Of a stretch of DNA of 64,000 nucleotides, positions 24,321-34,573 are shown piece after piece (position 1 is the stretch's first letter; each line of letters starts with the position of its first letter). Position numbers and translations under genes: made by a program. The notes under the pieces were generated by a model, which saw nothing but the letters and a program-made list of their open reading frames with translations, did no database searches and was not told where the DNA came from. Source of the DNA: Datnioides undecimradiatus (lineage: Eukaryota; Chordata; Actinopteri; Lobotiformes; Datnioididae); assembly GCA_008933995.1 (NCBI GenBank), contig WARS01000036.1, positions 20,974,285 through 21,038,284 of the forward strand. The letters are read 5' to 3'.

Positions 24321-25770
24321 TCAAACTCTTGACACGGCAGCAGCCATCAGAACTAAACCCAGGACAGGGAGGGTGGTCACTGCTTCACCTGCAGGCACAG
24401 TGAGGAAGGAGAAAATCTACTTCCTGTGTCGCTCGTGTTCTTGTTTTGAAACAAACATTTAAACCAGCGGTGACAAGACTGACAGACTGAACCCAAATGC
24501 ACGACTGACGACCGACGGAGACGGGAAATCCAAAAAAATGGCAACGTTTATTTTCACATCACACTGTGATAGTTTAGATCTGATCTGACTTTGTCTGCAC
24601 TTTAATATAGGAAACAACTGAAAGACTGTGCAGGCCTGCAGAGCCTTAGTAACCTACCTTTGTTTAAAGCCTTGGTGGCACTCAGTGTCTTGTTCAGAGT
24701 AGGGTTGTGGACGAGGCATTCCACCGTTACATATTGACCTGCCGGGATCTTTATGGTGCTGCTGATGCTGTAGGCATGATTTGCACGGTCCTGCAACACC
24801 ACAGTGTAAACATCCCTCGGGTGGACAAAGTGTTTGGAGCTGTTAGAGCGATACTGAAGTCTCCACTTCAGCGAAGCCTCAGGATAGCCTCCCTGCACGG
24901 TGCACACTGCAGTCCCTGCTGTCTTGTTCAAGGCCACAGTGACGCCCTTGTAAGACACTGCGAGGAAGAGGGTGAAGTCAACAGCATCATTTGCTTTTTT
25001 TAGCATTAGCACTGTTGAGATTAACCACAACTTGTCTTTTTTAAAACTGCTTTTGTGTTTGAACGCGTTAAACTAATTACTGACCTTTGGTGGATTTGTT
25101 ATCTTTACATTGAGCCACACAAGCTGTTTCCCCTCATATTCAGTGTTTATGCTAAGCTAACAGGCTGGTGGCTGTAGCTTAATAAATAAGGAGGTGTCAT
25201 CTCATCCATCAAACTACTCTTCTGAGTTTAAATAAAAGAGAAATCTCCATCCTTACCTGCAACGTGTAGAGCATGTTGGCAGAGGGGTGGATGTTGGAGA
25301 CTGAATTTCAGTGGTCTTGTACTGTCAAACAAAGCAAAGAGCTCGAAAACTCTCCCGTTGTCCTCAAGTGTTGGGTGTTTAAGTAGAACTGAAACATTTC
25401 CTGTACTCATGTCCTGTGGGAAAGCTGAGACTCTGTCTCGATAAAGCTCGTCAACGTGCTCGGGCATCTCACTTCCTCTGTTGAAAGAGTAAAGGACCCG
25501 CTTTCTCTCATCCTGCCAGTAAAAGCGGAGATGACTGGGAGAAGTGGCGTTCTCCACGGTGCACGGGAGGACTGTCGGCTCATCAGCGGTGGTGTTGACA
25601 TTAAGCCCTCCTGTTGCATATGTCACTACAGGAATACAGGACGCAGTATGATGGTGTTTAATGCTCAGTTACAAAACCTATAGATACCAAGAAGACAGTG
25701 TATTATAAGTTTTGATTAAAAAAGAAAACTTACTCAGCTGGAAGTGCAAAGCCACGATTACCATTAGCAT
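24321..25770 (-). CDS. B7-family ICOS-ligand-like protein 1, short or GPI-type anchor
   Basis: Predicted cell-surface ligand of the B7 family, which bind CD28-type receptors on T cells. Four coding exons on the minus strand: 25734-25770, 25257-25625, 24658-24957 and 24321-24388. All junctions are GT-AG and phase 1, giving 257 residues. Residues 1-12 (MLMVIVALHFQL) are the signal peptide. A V-type Ig domain follows at about 15-135 (VLPC in the B strand, FYWQ in the C strand), then a C-type Ig domain at about 136-235 (CTVQGGYPE and VECLVHNP carrying its cysteine pair). The last exon encodes about 17 hydrophobic residues and stops after SRV, so there is no tail; this looks like a GPI-attachment signal or a very short anchor. 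The V domain has Phe or Leu where the F-strand cysteine should be and a Cys in the G strand (PLCQHAL). A splice-acceptor-like CAG just before the ATG exon suggests an upstream untranslated exon. Receptor and exact orthology are unknown. Confidence 0.75.
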
Positions 25771-26397
25771 GTCTGTCAGATCAACAAGCCAAACACACCA
25801 GAGAGGAAACACTACGGACAGCGTGCCCTCACTTTCATTCACCCAAAACTCCAGCAATGAGCGGTAGCTATGGATGTTCCACCTCTGTCCTCTGCTAAGT
25901 TCAGGTAGCTCATGGTCACCCCTGCGACAGATGCTACATTCAGACGTACTTCCCGTTAGCACAGGATGTGGCGCGTTGACCAAGGCGCAAGAGGTTGTGG
26001 GATATGAAGGCAGTTTGTTTTATAAAACACGCACAAAGATGACCCCCTACCTTACAGCAACATGCTTCAGGACCAAGATCCAACGTCAGCATCAGAAAAA
26101 CAGCTGAGCAAGTCGAAGTCGGTGAACTTCCCTTTTGAGGACAGCAGGTCTTAGAGACGCAGTCGCAGACATGATGTCTTTGAAACAGCTTGCAGCTTCT
26201 CTTCAGTATCTGCAGGGTTTCATATCAAATACTGGAAGTTGGCACTTTGTCACTGTTGCTTTCCCTTCGTCCTGTCCTTTCACCGCACAGCAACATGCTC
26301 GTCCCTTGTCCATTGTCTTTCGCTGGCTCACACTGTATCTGAAGCTTATCTTGTTGTGTCTGGCTGCTTCCTGTTTGAGTGTTTACTTCTAACTCAG
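25771..26397. other. 5' flank of ICOS-ligand-like gene 1
   Basis: Presumably holds the untranslated first exon and promoter of the minus-strand gene to its left. I could not place the transcription start. Nothing else was recognised. Confidence 0.4.
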
Positions 26398-26963
26398 TGT
26401 TTCCAGGATTGGACAGGATACTCCTAATCTTAGCTATGTTGCGTAAGTGAAAGAAGGCAGCCCTAGTGACCTGCCTAATATGGGGCTGATAGGACATGTC
26501 CTGGTCAAATATATCCCAGGTTCCTCACGGTAGAACTGGAGGCCAGGGTAACACCATCCAAAGCGACTGCGAGGTCAGATAACCTGTCTCTGAGGCGTTT
26601 AGGCCCAAACAAAATCACCTCAGTTTTGTCTGTATTTAGAAGCAGAAAATTATAAGTCATCCAGGCCTTAATGTCTGTCAGACATGTCTGAAGTCTGACT
26701 AATTGATCTGTTTCTTCTGGTTTCATAGATAAATACAGCTGTGTATCGTCCGCGTAGCAGTGGAAATTTATGCTGTGCTTCCTAATAATGTTGCCTAGGG
26801 GGAGCATGTATAAGGTGAACAGCAGAGGTCTTGTGTGCATGGACGAGTCCACTAACATGGACAAAGTGAAATCTGTCAGATAAATAAGATTTGAACCAGC
26901 TCAGTGCTGTTCCTTTAATCCCAGTCACATGCTCCAGACTCTGTAGTAGAATTTTATGCAGAA
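26398..26963 (-). mobile_element. LINE (L2/CR1-like) reverse transcriptase fragment, broken
   Basis: Minus-strand translation gives a typical non-LTR reverse transcriptase stretch: [17 protein letters not shown], then [12 protein letters not shown], the catalytic [26 protein letters not shown], and VRNLGYI continuing in another frame as [12 protein letters not shown]. It ends with AAFFHLRNIAKIRSIL. A frameshift near 26500 and the missing remainder of the polymerase show a dead fragment. The YADD motif and flanking residues are those of fish L2/CR1-type elements. It lies between ICOS-ligand-like genes 1 and 2. Confidence 0.9.
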
Positions 26964-28255
26964 CTTATCGTCTGAGAGTAGCTGCCGTTAGCAAGGTTAG
27001 CTAGACGGCAAGTTGTCCTGCATAAGGTGGGCTCAGAGCACAGGGTTGGTGCTTATACTCCTAACACGGGAGCGTTAAGACTGTTATCATCAAACTGCAA
27101 AATGCATGAAAATATAAACCAATGCATGAAAAGAAATAGAATATATAGACTGCGGTATACAAGTATTAACACAAGGGTACAAAATAAGTTGTGTTTTTTT
27201 GGAATAAGCAAAAATAGCCTACAGTTCATTAACAACAACATAAATCTGCATGTCTTGATGCGCTTCTCAAGGGAAACCTTGACGCAACATGTAAATGAGA
27301 CTCCACTCTTCCCAACTCCCAAGAACCAACAGGAATAGAGGTTACAAAAATCTCTGGGTTTATTTCTAAAAACATCTTTCAAAGAAAGAACCATGCTGGC
27401 AGTCTGGGTGGAAGTGGAGGGAGGAGAGCCCACAGGAACTGGTGGAAGCCAGTCTTTAGGTGGAAAGCTTGGAGGCTGGAACCAATCAGCTCCCAGGAAC
27501 CATCTGCACCGTTGATCCTCCACTCAGTCAATTAACCAGACTCACCTGCAACTTATCAGACACTCACAGACAGAAAGATCTACACATGCATGATTAAAAC
27601 ATACAATGCCCCCTCAGAAAAGCAAGCAGCAGGACCCCAGAGGTGTGTGCTGAAACTCTGTGCTACATAAGGTGACTACACACAAATCCATCTGCATAGT
27701 AAAGCAGTAAGGTATATGCAAAACACCTCGTGCTTTAAATGCATCCACAGCAGGGCTGACTGAGGTGTAAACAAGATATTATATTAAATTACAGCTGTTG
27801 ACTGAGTGGATTTTCCTGCAAGATCCTGACTCTGAGGAACAGTGTAACAGACATTTATTCACTGCCTACTGAGACAATACAGTATGCATGGCCGGGCTCA
27901 GCTAGTGTCTTGTTTTGCAAAGCGGGATCAAACAATAGCACGGCTGATGCATGGATGTATGATGAGATAAACAGATGAAAGTTACATAATTACCTTAATT
28001 ATTACCTATATGACAATTTGGCTCAATGGCTTATTTTATCCCAACATTGCACTCTTTAGCACCAGTAAAGATGCAGGAAACTAATGGACCAGTAGTGATA
28101 CTATAAGATACTATAACTCTCACTGTACATAATAAAGTAACCATTATAATAAAGTACAGTTGCTGCCTCACATCACAGAAGGTGTTTCTGGTGTCCCATT
28201 GTTACAGAGAAGATTTCCTGAACGTAAAAACTGAAATGTTCCCAGCTAGACTGCT
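26964..28255. other. Spacer between LINE fragment and ICOS-ligand-like gene 2
   Basis: No exon was recognised. On the minus strand an AATAAA hexamer near 27852-27857 could serve as polyadenylation signal for gene 2, about 400 bases after its stop codon. The segment 27340-27620 reads like a degraded interspersed repeat, but I cannot name its family. Confidence 0.4.
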
Positions 28256-31200
28256 CTAGATCTTCTGTAATCCAGCTCGAACTGGTTCAACATCTTCATC
28301 TTCAACATCTGCAAAAACATCAAAAAAAACTCATTAACAGGGTTTTTGCTTCAGAATTCGCCTCAAATCATGTTTAGAGACGATGAGTGAGAACTTAGTC
28401 CAACCACAACCAGCAGACGAGCTAATGCTAGTGGCGCTAATAGTCCAAGGTTTCATATTTCTGCATTACCATGTCAAAATACAACTCAAAATCTGGTCTA
28501 TGTGTTGTTCTTGTGTTGTGTCGAGTTGTGATCTACATGTCAATGCTCTATGATCTACGTGTTGATGATCTATGTTTTACATGTTGTCGAGTTGTGTTCT
28601 ACGTGTTTTGTTCTGCATGTTGTTGAGTTGTGTTCTACATGCTGCTGATCTATGTCCTAACTAAGATCACTCACATATTTGTAGAGTTGCACAGACAACA
28701 CAGGAACAACAATCGCTGCAAGAAGCAGTGCAAGTCTTAAAGTCTTAAATACGAAGAATGCTGCAGAAATCCAACAGCTAAAGTGATTATGCTTTAATTC
28801 TTATTCCAAACAGTATTTTTCTATTTAACTTGTCAAGTAATTTAACATGAATAGAGTCAGTTAGTACTTTAGTGTCTTTTGGTTCATTGTTTTGGTTTTG
28901 TTTTGCTCTAGAAACACAGTGTAAACAACCTGCCCAGCCCCACGTGGCAGTTAGCCACGAGTCAGCGATTTGTGGAGCAGGTACAGAGCCGAACACTTCA
29001 CCTCAGGAGGTGGTGGAGACCAAAACAGAGGTGGAAGAGAGGGACTATTGGACTATATGTCAGGCCGAGACAATGGACCGGACTCAGACGCAGAAGAGTG
29101 AGGGTACACAGGCAGGCTTTTATTGTGGCAGAGGCCGACTCTCGCAGAATAACGGGTCTATGAAAATTATCTAAAACTCAGAAACTAACCAGAAACCAAA
29201 AACCACTCCGTTTGGAGGACAGAAAACCTATGCTACTCTAATCTAACAAAAGGGGTCTCTTTCTAAATAACAGAGACTCTATCACTAGAAAAACTAGAAC
29301 TCAAAACTCTCACTAGGAGGAAAATCTGTCTAAGATGAAAGCAAAAACATTCTCTAAACTAGGGAACTAGACAAAACACAAAATCACTTCTCTAGAGGCT
29401 ATGGTCTATGGACTATGAAATCTACAAACAAAAATTCACTCGCAAGGAGGCAATGATACTTAACAATGACTTGGTTCAGGAAGACTTGACAAGACTTTGA
29501 CTAAGGAAACAGGCTGGGGTGATCGAACGACGAAACACTCTGGCACAGGACAAGGGGAGACGCAGACTATTTGACACATGAGGGTAATGAGGCCCAGGTG
29601 GACACAATCGGGAATCAGGGATGACAATCAGACAGGTGACACAGGAGGAAGGGCAAGTGACCTGAAACGAGAGGAGAGTTACTTTTCAAAATAAAACAGG
29701 AAATGACAAGACACTAAACCAGGACCAGACAACCTCACCGCGGTGTGACACTATATTCATAAGGTGGACACAGAGACCACTCCAAATGCTGTGTCCACTT
29801 GATGTGCTAATAAGCAATTAGCATGTGGACATTAGCGTTGAGCTAACTGTGCTAGCATGGCTGCAGATTCTTAGACCTGTGCATTCATTCATTTATCCGA
29901 GTGATCAGCTGCTCTGATGTTGATTGTTTTGCTAATGCTCTTGTTGGAGCAAGGGTTGTGGAGAAGGTGGAGGGAAAGCTAGAATTTATATGATATAGTT
30001 TAAACCCAAAAAATATAAATAATAGAAAATGAATTAAGATAACTCACTTTCTTTTGACAACGACAACAACGACAACAATGGCAACAATGATTCCAACGAT
30101 TATTCCAGCCAAAATGCCGTTCTTCTCGTCCTCACCTGTAAAGTAGAGGCAATAACAAAGAAGGATTACGTGATTTTAAACACATTAATGTAGTACAGGC
30201 TATAATTCATTTAAAGCAGCTTTTGTTATCATTTTTTAATAATGAATTGTCTTTATACTGTTTATAAGCTCAAAGTAATTGAGTGTGACTGAGTAAAGCC
30301 CTCCTCAGAGATGCTTCCAGGCCTCATTCAATTATTATTAGTGATCAGCTGCTCTCACTGATTGTTGTGCTAATGCTCTTGTTGGAGCGAGGGTTGTGGA
30401 TGAAGCAGGTTACAGACTGTAGTTCCTCCACTTTGACTGAGCTTGTCACAGCGAAGGTTTGTTCTTTTGGATCCTGCTGCAGGGACGTCTCACTGCCCTG
30501 CAGGTCCTGCTGTGCACCGCTGGATTTGTTTCGCCCCCTCCATGACACTCGAGGTTCGGGGTATCCTCCGTGGGCCGTGCAGGTTGCAGTGTTTGCTGTC
30601 ATGTTAACTTTCAGGTCTAGATCTCGGTACGGAGCTGTGAGGGTGATCGGGAGAACAACTGTTTACACGATACAGACATTTCCATCACTTCAGTATCAGG
30701 AGAGATCTAAGTTGGTTTTAGAGAAAGAAGCTGCTGTGCTCACCTGAAACCTGCAGTGTGGATCTACACAGTTCTGTAGAAGGTTTGGTGACATTATAGA
30801 GACCGACAGAGGCCCAGAATGTTTTCTGATCATCTCCAACACTGACACTGTCGAGACAAATGGAGATATTTCCATAGCTAAACTCACCATCAAAGGCCCG
30901 GCACCTGTTCCTGTATTTAGCAGCTATGAGCTCTGTTTCCTCTCTGCCTTCCCAGTGAAACAAGGTGTTTTCAGAGTTGTCCTCCTGCCAATAAAACCAT
31001 CTGAGTCTCTTTTGATCAAGTTGTATGGAACAAGGGAACAGGACGGAGCCTCCAACAGTGGCATTGAGAAGCTGCCCTGGGATTTGACCCATTGTGGATG
31101 CTGGAGAAGAAGACAAAAGAATATTTTTCAGTAAATGAGCTGAGGGGGTTCCCAAATTGACCACAGTGTGTAGATAAAGAGCTTACATGGGCACACATAC

Positions 31201-31633
31201 ATATTTCTGTGAAATGAATCAAAGCTCTTCAGGATGTTTTGTTTCTTCTATGTGGAGTTTGCAGCAATATAACAAACAACAAAAGTACAGGTTACAAAAA
31301 GTTAAACCACAATTTTAACTACGTGCAGCTTTCCTGCATATTTATCAGGAAGTGTATATCTGTAAACATTACACAGACACAGATATGATACCAATATGTC
31401 TGTGCCAGTGGAACAATATGTACTTTAAGTTATTCAAATGCAGGGTGGACTGTGAACTCTGTGTCCGTCCGTCTGCTGCTGGCTGTTTTGTTGACATTTA
31501 ACCACTTTGCTTGGTTGCAGCATCTTAGTTTCACTTCTGGCAGTTTCAAAGAAATCCATCCTGTTACATGAATGACACAGATGAGGAACTTACCAACAAA
31601 GAGATACAGAAAAACATCCTTGAACACGTGCAT
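28256..31633 (-). CDS. B7-family ICOS-ligand-like protein 2, Cys-rich tail
   Basis: Predicted type I membrane ligand of the B7 family. Six coding exons on the minus strand: 31594-31633 (signal, MHVFKDVFLYLFV), 30744-31100 (V), 30359-30634 (C), 30048-30135 (membrane), 28675-28715 and 28256-28308 (tail). All have GT-AG borders and lengths sum to 284 codons plus stop in one open frame. The V domain has VLFPC and FYWQED. The C domain has TCTAHGGYPEP and VTCFIHNP, as in ICOSLG. The membrane helix is residues 232-251 (ILAGIIVGIIVA then a poly-Val run), followed by KRN, a DCCSCVVC cluster and an acidic YVEDEDVEP end. Several N-x-S/T sites are present. The F-strand V cysteine is replaced (TFWAS), with a Cys in the G strand (LCRSTLQV). 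Without splicing after the membrane exon, the frame stops at once (KRK). An alternative signal exon may lie at 32510-32591. The two tail exons are short but keep frame exactly; their use is inferred. Confidence 0.78.
28496..28652. repeat. Degenerate minisatellite in a tail intron of gene 2
   Basis: Repeated variants of GTTGTGTTCTACATGTTGTTG and GATCTATG, roughly 25-35 bases per unit, lie between the last two coding exons of ICOS-ligand-like gene 2. Confidence 0.6.
29035..29752 (-). mobile_element. Fish interspersed repeat (family not identified)
   Basis: Read on the minus strand it starts TGTCACACCG, passes through TTTCCTGTTTTATTTTGAAA and CACCTGGGCCTCATTACCC, and ends with an AATAAAAGCCTGCC segment followed by GAGTCCGGTCC. 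This type of repeat is common in percomorph genomes. The terminal TG and internal AATAAA make a solo LTR possible, but no target duplication was found. It lies in an intron of ICOS-ligand-like gene 2. Confidence 0.55.
29972..31115. repeat. Copy 1 of a 1.15 kb segmental duplication
   Basis: This block (membrane, C and V exons of gene 2 with their introns) matches 40921-42072 in the same orientation, about 10.96 kb away. The membrane-to-C intron is identical by eye. The V-to-C intron differs by a 10-base indel and about one substitution. The V exon differs at six bases. The membrane exon is 20 bases shorter in this copy. Confidence 0.95.
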
Positions 31634-32509
31634 GCTGCAAGAGAGCAGAGACGGGCATCATTTCATTTGTTTCACACATCACAGAGCATAAACAAATGAT
31701 GACAGCCAAGCGAGGAGCTGGAGATAACATCTATATAAGTTTACCCGCTGTTTCATTAAGTAAGTTAGCATTGCCTCACAGAAAGACAAGCAAGACTGCA
31801 CAGCCACATTTCATGCACATTTATAAAGTGTTTAGAAATAAGATGAAACTGACCTGGTTGTCGACAAAAGGCTCCCTCAGTCCTGCAGCTCGCCCTCTTC
31901 ACTCAGGCTCCTTGAGCAGCGATCCAAACAAAACAAAGCTGGCAGTACATGGCTGACCTCTCCCTTTCCATCTGACAGAATAGATGGAAATGAGCTGAGG
32001 TTCCTTGAATCACGTGGCCATTGTAGTGCTAAGTGAGGGGCTGAGGTATCGCTAATCTCTGCCATATGGAGCGAACTATGAAGTAGAGCATAGCTCTGGT
32101 GTAAGTAACGTGCGTCTAGGCTAATCACATTAAAACCACAGACACAGCTGCCTGTGGTTCCTCCACAAACTGTTCCGTCTTCACACACTGTAATAGCCCA
32201 GCTGTATCCCTTTGAGTTACTTCATGTCTGCTAGCAAATGCTAATGCTACATGCGGCAATGAGTCAGCAAGTACTGCTGTGGTTATCAGACTGATATCTG
32301 AGCATTAAATGAAGGGATGTAGATGCATGTTATAAAAAATATTTTAATATTTAATTATATCTATTATTATTACAGCGGTGAGTGACTCGCTCTCCATCTG
32401 CCTTATAAACATGCCTGGGTTTCCATCACACTGATGCACTTAGATAAAATGCTATCGAGGCTTCTGTCCAAGCAGCAATGAATGAATAAGCCACATTAAT
32501 CTGACTCAC

Positions 32510-32591
32510 CAGCCGGCTGAAAGGCGAACAGCGTGACACAGCAAGTAAAGCAGGTCCAAGTCTGCGTGAGCAATGAGACCAACAATATCAT
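32510..32591 (-). CDS. Candidate alternative first coding exon (signal peptide) of gene 2
   Basis: An ATG followed by 27 codons encodes a hydrophobic leader beginning MILLVSLLTQTW and ending LFAFQPA, then a consensus donor G|GTGAGT in phase 1. That is the phase needed to join directly to the V exon at 31100. It lies about 0.9 kb upstream of the first signal exon of gene 2. If it were joined to the 31594-31633 exon instead, the frame would break, so the two exons would be alternatives. It might instead be the remnant of a fifth family member. Confidence 0.5.
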
Positions 32592-32689
32592 CGGTCAGAG
32601 GTGCCGGACCGACGTTTGAGGCTCTGTTAGCGTCGAGTCTGTATCAGAGAAACGAAAAGGAAGGAAATCATCAAAGGGGGCGTCCACAG

Positions 32690-33060
32690 GGATGCACTTC
32701 CGGGAGGACAAACCTGTTTACGTCAAGGTTTTGAGTTTCTGCCTGTGGTTTGGTTCGTTTCCTGTTTTATTTTGAAAAGTTTTTCATGTGTGCCTTAATA
32801 GTCTTCCTTCCCAGTCTATATATGTCACGTCACTCCTTTGTTCCTGCAGCTTCCATGTTTTTTATTTTAGGGCCGGTTTACGTTGTTGTCTGTCTGCTCC
32901 CTGTGGATTTGCTTGCTTGCTCTTGGCTGAATACCTGGTTTTGACCCTGCTCGCCTGACCACCTCTGCTACTGGTCTCCACCTGAAATCCTTGAGTTTCT
33001 TTGTTCCTCTGTGTGGCACAGCCTTACAATTTTAAGATGGTGACTTCTGCTTTGTCTCAT
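32690..33060 (+). mobile_element. Fish interspersed repeat related to the 29.0-29.75 kb copy
   Basis: Contains TTTCCTGTTTTATTTTGAAA, also present on the minus strand at about 29680-29700, followed by similar TGTGCC, TATATATGTCACGTCA and CTGCTCCCTGTGG segments. The orientation is opposite to that copy. Confidence 0.5.
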
Positions 33061-33410
33061 TACATTCTCCATTATGCAACCAATTATATTCCAACTGTTT
33101 TTGTCGTGGGATTTAATCTTTGAGTTAGTTTGTGCTAATGTTTTGTTGCAGACTTCTCAGTTTGATCCAAACCACAGTTACAGGTGCAGAATGTCACCAG
33201 ACAGCCCAGCCTTAGTCTGGACCACAATTCACTTTGTTTCCATGATGAAATGAAAGGAGTAAAAACACAGAGATGATCAGTTTATTGTCATGTATACATA
33301 TATATCATATGTGACAAAGAAAACACACACACGACAAGCTGGAACCACAGGAGGTCAGAACTCCGCCAATAGCAATCGTACAAAGGTGTCGGTTTGATCA
33401 AGGCCACATG

Positions 33411-34105
33411 CACTGATCTGATGAGTCAGTTCAATTCAATTCAATTTTATTTTATTTATATAGCACCAATTCACAACCAAGGTCATCTCAGGGCACTTTA
33501 CAAACAGAGCAGGTCTAGACCACACTTATTACTGTTAGGTACACCCAACAGTTCCACCATGAGCAAGCACTTGGCAACAGTGGCAAGGAAAAACTTCCTT
33601 TAACAGGCAGAAACCTTGGACAGATCCTGGATCAGGGTGGACGGACATCTGCCTTGACCGGTTGGGGGGTGGCATAACAACAACAACAGCAACAATAATA
33701 ATGATAATAAATGGCAGCAGAGGACACGGGGCAGGTCGGTGGAGCCACAGGTCAGATGTTCAGCTCTGGAGCCACAGGTATCTGTAGAGAGGTACAGAGA
33801 GAGAGACCAGAGAGAAACAAGCACAGCACTAGGGGAGAGAGGACACAGAGTTAATGGTTAATCTGTGATGGTTAAAATGAGTTTGAGGAGAGAGAGGGAA
33901 GAGGAGGAGTGTGGAGACGATCATGGGATGTCCCCCAGCAGCCTCGGCCTATAGCAGCATAACTAGGGGATGGCATGGATGGTGTAGTTCACATGGTAAC
34001 TAGAACTAGCTGTAAGCTTTGTCGAACAAGAAGGTTTTAAGCTTTACTTTAAAAGTAGAGAGGGTGTCTGCCTCTCGGACCCAGACTGGCAGCTGGTTTT
34101 AGCAA
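33411..34105 (+). mobile_element. Fish interspersed repeat (TTTATTTATATAGCAC type)
   Basis: Begins with CAATTCAATTCAATTTTATT and TTTATATAGCACCAATTCAC, then AGGGCACTTTACA, CCAACAGTTCCACCATGAGC and GGAAAAACTTCCTTTAACAG. It ends with AAAAGTAGAGAGGGTGTCTG. This is a very common teleost repeat, probably the 3' part of a non-LTR element. The following 34106-34500 may belong to the same or another repeat. Confidence 0.8.
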
Positions 34106-34573
34106 ACTTACACCGACTCTGTGTTAATGTTGGTGACAGCCTTAAGCAGATGTCATTACCGCCAACAGGAATAACAGTTTTACTGAATCTACATTTATCC
34201 TTTTTTCAACATCGCCCGCACTGGAGTCTCTAGCTTCACTTTACACAAAATAGAGCTGCCAATAGCCAGAGTTTTCTCCAGCAGGTGTTTCACTGAGTGG
34301 GGAAAATCTGTTGGAAACATGAAGCGGTTGGTGGTGAACTGTGGGCCGTTGTTTCGGCCTCCCGCCTGCCGCCCTGGCACAGCTAACAGGAGCTACGCTG
34401 GGACGACTAGCTGAGGCTACGCTGGGCAGGTCCACACTGGCTACAAGGAACTGGCTAGCTAGTGCAGCTACAGGGGGGCTAAACCTCTAATTCTCTAACT
34501 CTAAAGTTATAAAAATGCCACTTTATTACACATACCATTTTCACTGAGGCAGCTTCGACCCCTCCCAGCACCA

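Noticed and set aside
30367-30747. Plus-strand frame of 126 codons, repeated at 41334-41678
   Set aside because: It is the antisense shadow of the C-type Ig exons and is duplicated only because the block is.
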